Positions 7,120 to 14,548 of a DNA stretch of 42,514 nt are shown here, piece after piece. Positions within the stretch are counted from its first letter, which is position 1. Every line of letters starts with the position of its first letter. The notes beneath the pieces are model-generated. The model did no database searches. It had not been told where the DNA came from and saw only the letters and a list, made by a program, of their open reading frames with translations. The DNA is taken from IMG/VR virus record IMGVR_UViG_3300044825_001500, positions 1 to 42,514 of that record, one strand, 5' to 3'. The translations under genes and the position numbers were made by a program. Source of the DNA: a virus.

Positions 7120-8592
7120 ATGATAACGCCACACAATGAATACACTTTAGCGTTACCGCACCTAAATCGCATCCGTGCCGCTATTGCTGGCGAATCGTTT
7201 GTGAAGCTGCTTGGCCGCACTGCGCTGCCATATCCGAGCGTTATTGATGACAAGTCGCCAGAATCGCGCGAGCTTTACGCTAAATACTTGGCGACTGCTG
7301 AGTTTGACGAATTCCCCAAGAAAACTATGGATTCTCTTGTTGGGCGCATGAAGGTTAGTGAGTCTATTGTCGAGCTACCGGATAAGCTTAGCTACCTTGA
7401 AAACGATTCAGACGGTGACGGATTGTCGTTACGCGGTGCGATGTCAAAATCTATTGAAGATATTTTACAGGCTAAGTGGCGCGTACTTGTGGCCGACTAT
7501 CAAGGTCTTTCTGATGTTGATATTAGCTCGGTATCGGTTGCGGATCTTAAAAAGCTTAACCCGCGCGCAACGATTAAGAGTTACACCCGCGAAAACGTTG
7601 TTCAGTGGCATTTCACGCGAATTAATGGCCGCCTGCAATTAGCGTTTTTGATGCTGCGAGAAATTGGCAGTAGTTTTGATGCCTCGACATTTGAGCACAA
7701 AGACGTTACAAGCTATTTGATTTTGGCGCTTGATGCTAACGGTGATTACTATCAGCAGAAGATTGTTGAGAATGCGGACGGTACAGAGAAAGGCGAACCG
7801 TCATACATGCTAGTTGGTGGTCAACGCCTAAAATGGCTCCCCGTCCAAGTTGCCAGCGATTCCGAACTTCCAAGCGGCTCAATGCCTACAGGTTTCGGCT
7901 ACTTATCACCAATTGTCGACAAGGCCTATCACTCCTACATCGTTAGCGCTGACTACAAAGAAGCCTTGCGCAACCTGTGCCCTACGATCAATACAAGCGG
8001 ATGGACTGAGCAAAAACACGCGCTATTCGTGAAAATGAATAACCGCAACTTTATTGCTACTGGTTCGGGCGCTGTAAACAATTTGCCCGAAGGTGTTACG
8101 ACTGACATCGTGGGCGGAAATACAGGTTTCGAGGGCTATCAGTGGTATTTTGAAAACCACGCAAGCAAGGTGCGCGCTCTCGGCGGATCGTTCAAAGATC
8201 AAACCGAGACACAGAAAACCGCTACAGAGGCAGGCATAGATGCTGCTGAGCAAAACGCCATGCTTGACACCTTGGCGCAGTCTATTGAGGCTGCATATAG
8301 CCGTATTTGTCTCTATTGCGGAATGTTCGAGGGGCTTTGGTCACAAGATGCCATTGAGGAAAACCTCGACCAAATAACTATAGATTTGCCGCGTGATTTC
8401 GCCGCGCAGAAGATTACACCGGACGAGCAGCGCGTCATTATTGAAACCTTTATGGCGGGGCTTTATACCAAAGATCAGGCAATCCAAATGCTTGTGCTTG
8501 GTGGTGCTGCGCCAGAAGACGCAGACAAAATGATTGCGGATGCTGAAAATTCTGGTGGTTCAATAACGGGTAATTTGCCGAACGCGCAATAA
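7120..8592 (+). CDS. Portal protein (DUF4055 type)
   Basis: 490 aa. It resembles the DUF4055 family that serves as portal in many siphophages. The N-terminus has the family-like LPYPS...ELYAKYLATAEFDEFPKKT region (residues about 45-70). A middle segment, QWHFTRINGRLQLAFLMLRE, is followed by GFGYLSPIVDKAYHSY, and the C-terminal helical segment AGIDAAEQNAMLDTLAQSIE resembles the portal stem/crown. It forms the dodecameric channel at one capsid vertex. Neighbours (TerL and MuF upstream, scaffold and capsid downstream) support the role. The Asp/Glu-rich C-terminus is likely disordered. Confidence 0.88.
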   Translation: MITPHNEYTLALPHLNRIRAAIAGESFVKLLGRTALPYPSVIDDKSPESRELYAKYLATAEFDEFPKKTMDSLVGRMKVSESIVELPDKLSYLENDSDGDGLSLRGAMSKSIEDILQAKWRVLVADYQGLSDVDISSVSVADLKKLNPRATIKSYTRENVVQWHFTRINGRLQLAFLMLREIGSSFDASTFEHKDVTSYLILALDANGDYYQQKIVENADGTEKGEPSYMLVGGQRLKWLPVQVASDSELPSGSMPTGFGYLSPIVDKAYHSYIVSADYKEALRNLCPTINTSGWTEQKHALFVKMNNRNFIATGSGAVNNLPEGVTTDIVGGNTGFEGYQWYFENHASKVRALGGSFKDQTETQKTATEAGIDAAEQNAMLDTLAQSIEAAYSRICLYCGMFEGLWSQDAIEENLDQITIDLPRDFAAQKITPDEQRVIIETFMAGLYTKDQAIQMLVLGGAAPEDADKMIADAENSGGSITGNLPNAQ

Positions 8593-8653
8593 AGTATTAA
8601 AATCAATCAAAATTCTATCGGTGATAGGATTTAACTATTAAAAGGCGGTGCCT

Positions 8654-9391
8654 ATGTTTGTCGAAAATTTGGAATCATTACCAGAAACCATGCGAGCGGA
8701 TTTTGTCGAAAGTGAGTTTAATGGCAAAAAGGGCTTTCAGCATAAAGATACTGTCGCTTTGGCAAATTCGCTAAAGAATGCCAAGGCCGAGCGCGACCAG
8801 TACAAGACAAAAGCGACTGATTACGAAGCCAAAATGAGCGAGCAAGAAGCGCAGACTGCCGCAAAGATTGAGGCAGCCAAAGCTAAAGCGCTTGAGGAAG
8901 CCAGAAGCAAGGGTGATGTAAACGAAATTGAGAAGCGATACCAAGAGCAAATGGCAGATCTTGAAAAACGTACTGCTGAGCGCGTTCGCGGTGAAGTGGC
9001 CAGCGAGTTTAAAGCTGAGCGAGCCAATGAGCGCAAATCAGCGCTAGCGCGTGAAATCGCAGTAACCAATGCTGTCGATAAAGACGCAAGCGAAACGCTT
9101 TATGAAATACTTGAAAAACGTATCAAGATTGACCCAGAAACGGGCAAAGAGATTTTCTTAGACGACAAAGGCGGTGCCTTGTCTATTGATCGTGCCGGAT
9201 TCGAGAAAGAGTTTTTAAGCTCGCCTCGCGTCAATCGGCTAGTAAAAGCTGAGCTAACTACTACTGGTGGCGGCTTGGCAAACGGCAACACTGGTGCAGG
9301 CGGTGCCTCTACAGTTAACGCAAAAGCGCAAGAAGCCAAAAAGAAAGGCGACTTGGCGGGATTTTTACAAGCTTCACTCCAAAACACTTAA
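8654..9391 (+). CDS. Capsid scaffolding protein
   Basis: 245 aa. A long central coiled-coil region (residues about 35-140) is rich in Ala, Glu and Lys, with repeated AKAxAxEEA patterns, and is followed by a small ordered part and a Gly/Thr/Asn linker (TTTGGGLANGNTGAGG). A C-terminal KKGDLAGFLQASL helix probably binds the capsid protein. This composition and the position between portal and major capsid genes are typical of scaffolds. I chose the ATG at 8654 (AAAGG upstream) over the GTG at 8648. No protease motif is visible, so it probably leaves the head intact rather than being cleaved. Confidence 0.85.
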   Translation: MFVENLESLPETMRADFVESEFNGKKGFQHKDTVALANSLKNAKAERDQYKTKATDYEAKMSEQEAQTAAKIEAAKAKALEEARSKGDVNEIEKRYQEQMADLEKRTAERVRGEVASEFKAERANERKSALAREIAVTNAVDKDASETLYEILEKRIKIDPETGKEIFLDDKGGALSIDRAGFEKEFLSSPRVNRLVKAELTTTGGGLANGNTGAGGASTVNAKAQEAKKKGDLAGFLQASLQNT

Positions 9392-9406
9392 CTTTAGGAG
9401 GCTATC

Positions 9407-10570
9407 ATGCCTGCAGCAGCTACTACGTCCGGCTTGTTAAATTCTTTATTGAATGACAAGGTTATTAACGAAGCCTTTGAAATTGCACGCAGCAATCGCA
9501 CAGGTATTTTGCAAACTGTTTCTATGGGTTCCGCCCGCTTAGCGTTTGAAGGTTCAAAACTTTCTTGGCTCGATATGCGCGTGGATGCTACCAGCTCAAC
9601 CACTACCAACTCTGTATTGGTTGGCGGCACTACTGTGCCTGTTGCGGATGGCACAAAGTTCCGCGCCGGTATGACTTTGAGCCCAACTGGCTCAGACGAA
9701 ATTATTCTTGTTACTGCAGTATCTTCAAACGATCTTACTGTTACTCGTGGCTTCGGTGGCACCACAGCAGTTGCGTTAACAAGTGGCCAAGTGTTGACTA
9801 TCGACTCAGTTGGTCGCGAAGAAAACTCAAACGTGCAGAATGATGGCATTTTCCAGCCTGATCCAATTGAAAACTTCTTTCAAACTATGGATACCGCTGT
9901 TGAGTTCTCTCGCCGTGCGCTGGCCACTTTGCAATTCTCTGGAACTAACGATTTGACTTTCCAGTTGTCTGAGCGTATTCGCCAGTTGACTATCCAAATG
10001 AACCGCGCTTTGGTTCGTGGCCGTAAAGCATCTGCTACTATTGGCGGCAATGCGGTAACTTACACAGGGGGTCTGCGTTACTACTTAGATCAATCAGGCG
10101 CAATTAAAACCGACAACTCAGCAGCGGCTTTGTCGCTTGATGCGTTGAACACCTTGAACGCTGAAATAGTAGCGCGTGGCGGTATGGCTAACACCTTGGC
10201 ATTGCCTATCAAGCAAGCGCGCAAGATCAGCCAATTGGTTTCTGCTCAGTATGACAGTGTTCGCTTGTCTGACTGGTCTGCTGATGAAGGTTCAATTCTT
10301 ACATTGCCTTCTGATTTGCCGCTGGTTGGTAATGTTAACCGCATCGTGATTGACACTAACCTGTCAGACGATGAAGCGATTATGTTCGACTCTGGCATGA
10401 TCAGTATCATCCCAATGGCTGCCGGTAACGCTGCAGATTCAGGCGCATGGCGTACTCTTGACGCAACTGCAAATGGTCAAGATGGCCAGCGCACTCGCAT
10501 CATCGGTGACTTTGGTATGGAGATTCGCCAGTCCAAGACACACATGGCGCGCCTGTACAATATCGGCTAA
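9407..10570 (+). CDS. Major capsid protein (SU10/DUF5309-like, HK97 fold)
   Basis: 387 aa with a strong AGGAGG ribosome-binding site. It resembles the SU10/DUF5309 major capsid family: a variable N-terminus (SGLLNSLLNDKVINEAFEIA), a beta insertion rich in Thr/Val around residues 60-135, then IENFFQTMDTAVEFSRRALA, and a C-terminus ending RIIGDFGMEIRQSKTHMARL, which is characteristic. Codon use is regular and G+C is slightly higher than in neighbours, as in highly expressed structural genes. It forms the icosahedral shell. Family name from recognition, not a search. Confidence 0.9.
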   Translation: MPAAATTSGLLNSLLNDKVINEAFEIARSNRTGILQTVSMGSARLAFEGSKLSWLDMRVDATSSTTTNSVLVGGTTVPVADGTKFRAGMTLSPTGSDEIILVTAVSSNDLTVTRGFGGTTAVALTSGQVLTIDSVGREENSNVQNDGIFQPDPIENFFQTMDTAVEFSRRALATLQFSGTNDLTFQLSERIRQLTIQMNRALVRGRKASATIGGNAVTYTGGLRYYLDQSGAIKTDNSAAALSLDALNTLNAEIVARGGMANTLALPIKQARKISQLVSAQYDSVRLSDWSADEGSILTLPSDLPLVGNVNRIVIDTNLSDDEAIMFDSGMISIIPMAAGNAADSGAWRTLDATANGQDGQRTRIIGDFGMEIRQSKTHMARLYNIG

Positions 10571-10576
10571 CTAGAC

Positions 10577-10592
10577 GCCCCTTAAGTGGGGC
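10577..10592 (+). promoter_or_regulatory. Hairpin after the capsid gene
   Basis: GCCCC-TTAAGT-GGGGC with no T-run behind it, between the major capsid stop and the GGAGG of the next gene. More likely an RNA-stabilising or partial-attenuation hairpin than a full terminator. Confidence 0.45.
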
Positions 10593-10609
10593 TATCTTTG
10601 GAGGATTTT

Positions 10610-10801
10610 ATGATTTTCAAAAGTTATATTGGCAAGCGGGTAATGGGTAAAAACAAGGAGATTGTTTTTAACTCTGACACATACGAAACGGAAGACGAAG
10701 CGGAAATTGCGGCTCTTAGTGGCGCGATGGATGTTGAAGCGGAAGACGACAAGCCCAAAAAACCAAAGCTCGACAAGCAAAAAGAAGAAGCCCCCGAATA
10801 G
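10610..10801 (+). CDS. Small acidic/basic protein downstream of the capsid gene
   Basis: 63 aa, starting at ATG 10610 behind GGAGG. The N-terminus is FKSYIGKRVMGKNKEIVF. The middle is acidic (TYETEDEAEIAAL) and the tail is a Lys/Glu-rich, low-complexity run (DDKPKKPKLDKQKEEAPE). The final codons form the left arm of the downstream terminator. Similar small proteins follow capsid genes in many phages, often as head accessory proteins. The role is not established. Confidence 0.7.
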   Translation: MIFKSYIGKRVMGKNKEIVFNSDTYETEDEAEIAALSGAMDVEAEDDKPKKPKLDKQKEEAPE

Positions 10802-10812
10802 GGGCTTTTTTG
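10788..10812 (+). terminator. Intrinsic terminator at the end of the capsid operon
   Basis: AAGCCCC (10788-10794), a six-base loop, GGGGCTT (10801-10807), then T's to 10811. It overlaps the stop region of the preceding gene. Strong rho-independent form. Confidence 0.85.
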
Positions 10813-10827
10813 TATCTGCTAATTCTG

Positions 10828-10836
10828 TGCTAAAAT
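10828..10836 (+). promoter_or_regulatory. Extended -10 promoter for the connector operon
   Basis: TG-C-TAAAAT (TG 10828-10829, -10 at 10831-10836), placed directly after the terminator and 27 bp before the next start codon. No clear -35. Confidence 0.5.
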
Positions 10837-10862
10837 ACTAAAAAATTTCATAGGGGTTTGTT

Positions 10863-11363
10863 ATGGCGTTAATACCGGAAGATGGCACAGGCTTAGCCAA
10901 TGCAAACACCTACGCAGATTATGATTATTTTGTCGCCTTCTGTGCGCAGTTTGGGCTTGCTGGTACATACACAGAAGAACAGGCCGAACCCGCTTTGACT
11001 ACATCGTCAATTCGCTGGATAGACTGGCAGCATGAATTTGCAGGCGAGAAGCTTATAGAAACGCAGGCTTTAGAATTCCCCCGCGATAACGATATAGGTC
11101 TACCGCTTAAAATTAAACAGGCCGCTGCTTATGGAGCTTGGTTGCATCTTAACAATGCCTTGTTGGTCAATACAGCCACTCTATCGACCACTGGCGAAGT
11201 TATCAGCGAGCGCAAAAAGCTGGACGTGCTCGAAACCGAGAAAACCTACGCAGAAGGCAGTGCGCAGACTTATAGCCGCGTGTTGCCTGCCGATCTTGAA
11301 AACCTATTGCGCCCATATTTAAAGTTATCAGCAGGCTTTGGCCGCGCTGTGCGGGTGATGTAA
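10863..11363 (+). CDS. DnaT-like head-tail adaptor protein
   Basis: 166 aa. It resembles the phage family annotated as DnaT-like ssDNA-binding protein, which sits at the head-tail connector position: the N-terminus has EDGTGLANANTYADYDYF, then SIRWIDWQHEFAGEK, LEFPRDN and the helix IKQAAAYGAWLHLNNALL. In siphophages this gene normally encodes the adaptor that docks on the portal, and the DnaT label is historical. It opens a run of four adjoining or overlapping connector genes. Confidence 0.8.
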   Translation: MALIPEDGTGLANANTYADYDYFVAFCAQFGLAGTYTEEQAEPALTTSSIRWIDWQHEFAGEKLIETQALEFPRDNDIGLPLKIKQAAAYGAWLHLNNALLVNTATLSTTGEVISERKKLDVLETEKTYAEGSAQTYSRVLPADLENLLRPYLKLSAGFGRAVRVM

Positions 11364-11729
11364 ATGGCTTTCGACTACGAACAAGCCGCCATTGACGCGA
11401 GCGAAATAATTGCAGAGTTTGGCGAGGCTGGAACTGTTTACGCGCCTGCAATTTCTGGCAACGATCCAGACACGGGCTTGCCGATGACGCCTATTGCACA
11501 GGTAACGCTAACAGGAATCATCACCCCCAAGCTTCGATATAAAAAAGATCAAATTGACGGGTCTAATGTGCTGGCTAGCGACTCTTTTGTATTTTTCGAT
11601 ACTACAGGCGAGCCGCTTGTGGGAATGTTTACACAGATTAATAGCGAGTTGCTGCGCGTTGTTGCGGTTGATTCGCTTAAGTCGGTGGGTGGGGTTAAGG
11701 TTTATCACAAGTTGCAGTTGCGCGTATGA
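11364..11729 (+). CDS. Head-tail connector / head completion (stopper-like) protein
   Basis: 121 aa, beginning directly after the stop of the adaptor gene (TAAATG). The core is beta-rich: VTLTGIITPKLRYKKDQIDGSNVLASD followed by VFFDTTGEPL and INSELLRVVAVDSL (segments named separately). It resembles short connector proteins that close the head after packaging. Position in the order adaptor, stopper, neck and terminator supports this. No enzymatic motif. Confidence 0.7.
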   Translation: MAFDYEQAAIDASEIIAEFGEAGTVYAPAISGNDPDTGLPMTPIAQVTLTGIITPKLRYKKDQIDGSNVLASDSFVFFDTTGEPLVGMFTQINSELLRVVAVDSLKSVGGVKVYHKLQLRV

Positions 11730-12124
11730 GTTTCGCCAGCGACCTGCGCAGATTCGCCAACCTAACCAGCCAGAAAATGGAAACCGTTGTTAAGGCTTCA
11801 TTGGTTCGTATTGGTACGTCTGTTGTGGTCAAGTCTCCTGTTGATGAGGGCAGATTTATAAACAATTGGCTGGCGGCTTACGGAACTGCCGACACCAAGG
11901 TAAGCATGAGTGTTGACCCAAGCGGACAGTCATCTATAAACAGGCTAAGAATGTCAGTTCAAGGGCTAACCTTTCGCGAGCATTTTTATTTCACAAACTC
12001 TCTGCCTTATGCTGTAAAGCTTGAGTATGGACATTCAGACAAAGCACCGAGCGGCATGGTTCGCGTATCGGTTGCGGCATGGGAAAATATTCTGGCGGAT
12101 GAAATTAGAAAGGTAGCGCGATGA
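11726..12124 (+). CDS. HK97 gp10-like neck/tail completion protein
   Basis: 132 aa. It has the gp10-like signature: VVKSPVDEGRFINNW at about residues 31-45, and near the C-terminus the NSLPYAVKLEYGHSDKAPSG motif followed by MVRVSVAAW. Proteins of this family attach at the head-tail interface. The start overlaps the previous stop by four bases (ATGA), and the end overlaps the next start. Confidence 0.85.
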   Translation: MSFASDLRRFANLTSQKMETVVKASLVRIGTSVVVKSPVDEGRFINNWLAAYGTADTKVSMSVDPSGQSSINRLRMSVQGLTFREHFYFTNSLPYAVKLEYGHSDKAPSGMVRVSVAAWENILADEIRKVAR

Positions 12125-12528
12125 TCAACGAAAGAGCAGTCTCACAGGCATTATTGATGCAGCTAAAAACCGTTGTTGGCTTGCCGCAACTGGTTGTTGA
12201 CGGTGGCACTGCTTACACGCCGAACCCAACTGTACCCTACTGCAAAGAATACGATCTATCTGGCGATACCTTTGGCCAAACAGTTACCGATGGCGGTGTC
12301 CAGCGCAAAGACGGTATTTATCAAGTCGATGTATTCACCCCCAAGAATGGCGGAAAGTGGGCAGGTCTTGAGGCGTGCGCGCTAATTCAGACAGCATTTC
12401 CTCGCGGCCTTGTGATCACTAATGACAGCCAGAAAATAAAAATCAAAGACGCTTCACGCTCGCCAGTTCGTTACGACAATACGCACCAGATTATTACGCT
12501 GTCCATTGGTTACACAGCCCTTTCATAG
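12121..12528 (+). CDS. Tail terminator protein (DUF4128-like)
   Basis: 135 aa. It resembles the tail terminator family: an N-terminal helix (ERAVSQALLMQLKTV), then a beta-rich part with GVQRKDGIYQVDVFTPKNGG and WAGLEACALIQTAFPRG, and a C-terminal strand ITLSIGYTAL. Terminators cap the tail tube and fix its length together with the tape measure. Overlaps the neck gene by four bases. Confidence 0.8.
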   Translation: MINERAVSQALLMQLKTVVGLPQLVVDGGTAYTPNPTVPYCKEYDLSGDTFGQTVTDGGVQRKDGIYQVDVFTPKNGGKWAGLEACALIQTAFPRGLVITNDSQKIKIKDASRSPVRYDNTHQIITLSIGYTALS

Positions 12529-12553
12529 TCATTCTCTATCAATCCAAATATTG

Positions 12554-12562
12554 TGATAAACT
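12554..12562 (+). promoter_or_regulatory. Extended -10 promoter for the tail tube gene
   Basis: TG-A-TAAACT (TG 12554-12555, -10 at 12557-12562), 50 bp before the tail tube ATG. Four of six -10 bases match, so it is weaker than the others. Confidence 0.4.
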
Positions 12563-12612
12563 ATTAGCCGGATGAGCGCTATTTATTTTATTTTTCAATT
12601 GAGGATTTACTC

Positions 12613-13068
12613 ATGAGTGAAGCATACACAAGCCTTGGCACAGAATTAGCAGTGTCAGTATCAGCGCCAGCGACATATGACGAAGCAGGCTACGAAGCCT
12701 TGACGTTTACCGATGTGGGCGAAATTACCAGCGTTGGCGAGTTTGGCCCTACTGCTGCCGTTGTAACGCATGACCCGTTAGCGCTTGGTTACACTGTTAA
12801 GCGTAAAGGTCAAATCAACTACGGTTCATTGACCCTGCAAATGGCCCGCGACATTACCGATGCTGGCCAAGTTATTCTGAAAGCGGGTGCCGATGGCGCA
12901 ACTAAGTACACCGTTCACACTTGGCGCGTAACTCACCAATCTGGCTTGGTTCAATATTTTACTGGTATGGTTTTCGGTTACACAACCAACGTCGGCGGCT
13001 CTAACCAAATCGTTGGCGCATCTACCACCATTGAATTGGATCGACCAATTCTTGACGTTGCACCATAA
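12613..13068 (+). CDS. Major tail tube protein
   Basis: 151 aa, GAGG ribosome-binding site. It resembles siphophage tail tube proteins: YTSLGTELAVSVSAPATYDEAGYEALTF is a family-like N-terminus (here seen as LGTELAVS and DEAGYEAL), then VGEITSVGEFGPTAAVV, and the GQINYGSLTLQMARDITDAG loop at about residues 71-90. A C-terminal beta hairpin ends with TIELDRPILDV. It polymerises around the tape measure to form the non-contractile tube. Confidence 0.85.
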   Translation: MSEAYTSLGTELAVSVSAPATYDEAGYEALTFTDVGEITSVGEFGPTAAVVTHDPLALGYTVKRKGQINYGSLTLQMARDITDAGQVILKAGADGATKYTVHTWRVTHQSGLVQYFTGMVFGYTTNVGGSNQIVGASTTIELDRPILDVAP

Positions 13069-13080
13069 GGAGGATAGACC

Positions 13081-13431
13081 ATGGCTACTATTGCAGCTAC
13101 AAGCATGGGCGGTTCTGGTGTTCGCACTGTTACCGAAACTACTTTAACGGGCACGGCTGACACGTTTGCTTACAATGCAACCGCTTCACAAGTGCTTATT
13201 TTCCGCAATCCAACTGGCGGTAGCCTGTCTCCCGTTATCGATGGTAACGGCGGCACTACTTTACCAGTTGCTGGCGTTGGCAATGTTGATGTGTCCGCTG
13301 GCTATGCTGTTGGTTCAATCGCTGCTGGTGCATGTAAAGCAATCCCGCTCGATACCATCAAAGCGTACCTAAAGGGCACGATTGCAATCACAAGCGGTAC
13401 AGGTTTGGTTGCGAGTTTATTGTCATTTTGA
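13081..13431 (+). CDS. Small Gly/Thr/Ala-rich structural protein
   Basis: 116 aa with an AGGAGG ribosome-binding site. Low-complexity, beta-prone composition rich in Gly, Thr, Val and Ala, with no Cys after the single CKAIPLD. Its length, composition and place after the tube gene fit a minor virion or decoration protein, perhaps functionally similar to the 102-aa protein at 3539, though I see no clear sequence homology between them. It ends just before a strong terminator, so it closes the tube transcript. Confidence 0.65.
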   Translation: MATIAATSMGGSGVRTVTETTLTGTADTFAYNATASQVLIFRNPTGGSLSPVIDGNGGTTLPVAGVGNVDVSAGYAVGSIAAGACKAIPLDTIKAYLKGTIAITSGTGLVASLLSF

Positions 13432-13453
13432 TTTTTTGAAGTGATGATATAGG

Positions 13454-13475
13454 CCCCGCTTAGGCGGGGTTTTTT
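13454..13475 (+). terminator. Intrinsic terminator after the tail tube operon
   Basis: CCCCGC (13454-13459), loop TTAG, GCGGGG (13464-13469) and six T. Perfect stem; strong. Confidence 0.9.
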
Positions 13476-13480
13476 ATTTG

Positions 13481-13489
13481 TGGTATGAT
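13481..13489 (+). promoter_or_regulatory. Extended -10 promoter for the tail chaperone mRNA
   Basis: TG-G-TATGAT (TG 13481-13482, -10 at 13484-13489). A start seven bases downstream would fall at about 13496, exactly where the leader dyad begins. Confidence 0.5.
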
Positions 13490-13495
13490 TGCATA

Positions 13496-13542
13496 GACCG
13501 GCACCCACGCGCGTGGCGGGGACTCATCCACCTCAGCCGGTC
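13496..13542 (+). ncRNA. Structured 5' leader of the tail chaperone transcript
   Basis: Outer stem GACCGGC (13496-13502) with GCCGGTC (13536-13542) encloses a perfect 12-base palindrome CCACGCGCGTGG (13505-13516). A run of six T lies at 13547-13552. It begins at the predicted transcription start. It may be an attenuator/terminator or a stabilising 5' structure; the much higher G+C than the surroundings suggests selection for structure. Confidence 0.45.
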
Positions 13543-13577
13543 AACCTTTTTTGGATGCTACTTTGATGGAGTTTATT

Positions 13578-14000
13578 ATGACTTTCGATTTATCTAAATT
13601 TGACACGGCAACCCTTGCAGATAAAGGCGCGCCAATTAATATTGTTTCCCCTTTGGGCGATGTTGTTATTGGTAGCGATGGAAACCCTATTCAGTTTTTT
13701 GTGCTTGGCCAAGATTCTAAAAAATTCAAGGCCGATATTAGCGAGGCTCGCCGCCAAGCGCAGGCACAAACCAAAACCAACAACAAAAAAACCAAGTCTC
13801 CCGAAGAAGAAGAGGCCGAAGCTATCGTGCGCATTGCTGGCTATACAGTCGGCTGGACTAACAACTTCGAGCTTGATGGCGATAAATTCCCGTTTAGCCA
13901 AGAAAATGCGGTAAAACTTTATAGTGATGCGCGCTTTCAATGGATTTACGAGCAAATCAACCGCCAAATCATGAACCGCGCTAATTTTTTGCAAGCGTAG
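13578..14000 (+). CDS. Tail assembly chaperone (gpG-like, upstream frame)
   Basis: 140 aa. The start is the ATG at 13578 with TGGAG upstream. Two earlier in-frame starts lack spacing. The middle is charged and low in complexity (QAQAQTKTNNKKTKSPEEEE) and the C-terminal half is helical. It occupies the gpG position directly before the tape measure. Near its end, in frame, is the -1 slippery heptamer T TTT TTG (13985-13991), nine bases before the TAG. The protein probably coats and folds the tape measure. Confidence 0.85.
   Translation: MTFDLSKFDTATLADKGAPINIVSPLGDVVIGSDGNPIQFFVLGQDSKKFKADISEARRQAQAQTKTNNKKTKSPEEEEAEAIVRIAGYTVGWTNNFELDGDKFPFSQENAVKLYSDARFQWIYEQINRQIMNRANFLQA
13985..13991 (+). 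promoter_or_regulatory. Programmed -1 ribosomal frameshift site (T TTT TTG)
   Basis: The heptamer is in phase with the upstream frame (xxT TTT TTG). After a -1 shift the reading frame is open from 13991 through 14485, joining the second chaperone frame without a stop. This is the classic gpG/gpGT arrangement of tail assembly chaperones. Confidence 0.8.
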
Positions 14001-14485
14001 CCGAACAGTTAATAACTTATGTTCGGCATATGGGGTGGTTGCATGCCCCATATAAAATCAACAAAGATGATGTAAGCAAGTCACGCTATAAAAGGCTTTC
14101 TGATAGGGATATAGAAGCTCCTGAATTGAAAATGCCTGATGTTGATTCTCATGATTACGTTTTAGAGATGTTTTACGAAACGGGAATGATAATGAACGGC
14201 GCGCACGGTGCGGTGCCAATCACATGGACTGAATTGCGCAACTATAGCGACCAGTCTGGCAATGTGTTGACGCCGTGGGAAAGCAGCATGGTTATGAAGC
14301 TCTCAAGGGCCTACTGTAGCGCTTACCATGACGGACAAGATGCGGCAGCATTACCGCCGTACATGCCGGATGATGAAGACTCAATAGCCAAACAGCGGGC
14401 TAGCGTTTCAAATGCCCTCGCCTCCATGGGTGTGCAAATGAAAGAGTCAAAATCAAAGCCTACAAAGAAACCTAAGCCAGCCTAA
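13991..14485 (+). CDS. Tail assembly chaperone, frameshift extension (gpT-like part of gpGT)
   Basis: Read as a -1 extension this adds 164 aa to the first 138 residues of the upstream chaperone, giving a product of about 302 aa. The frame continues from the slippery site through ASVAEQLITYVRHM, then HAPYKINKDDVSKSRYKRL, and ends with a basic Lys-rich tail (KESKSKPTKKPKPA). An internal ATG at 14030 exists but has no good ribosome-binding site, which favours frameshifting. In lambda-like phages the fused form, made at low level, is needed to build the tail around the tape measure. Confidence 0.8.
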   Translation, partial: ASVAEQLITYVRHMGWLHAPYKINKDDVSKSRYKRLSDRDIEAPELKMPDVDSHDYVLEMFYETGMIMNGAHGAVPITWTELRNYSDQSGNVLTPWESSMVMKLSRAYCSAYHDGQDAAALPPYMPDDEDSIAKQRASVSNALASMGVQMKESKSKPTKKPKPA

Positions 14486-14500
14486 CAAGCTGGCTTTTTT
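14474..14500 (+). terminator. Intrinsic terminator after the chaperone genes
   Basis: AGCCAGC (14475-14481), loop, GCTGGCT (14489-14495), then T's to 14500. Overlaps the stop codon at 14483-14485. Confidence 0.85.
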
Positions 14501-14516
14501 ATTGTTAGCGATAGGC

Positions 14517-14522
14517 TATAAT
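14517..14522 (+). promoter_or_regulatory. -10 element before the tape measure gene
   Basis: Perfect TATAAT, 26 bp before the tape measure ATG and directly after the terminator. No TG extension and no -35 at proper spacing, so confidence is modest. Confidence 0.4.
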
Positions 14523-14548
14523 GCTGCGAAACTCAATAGGTATTTGCT

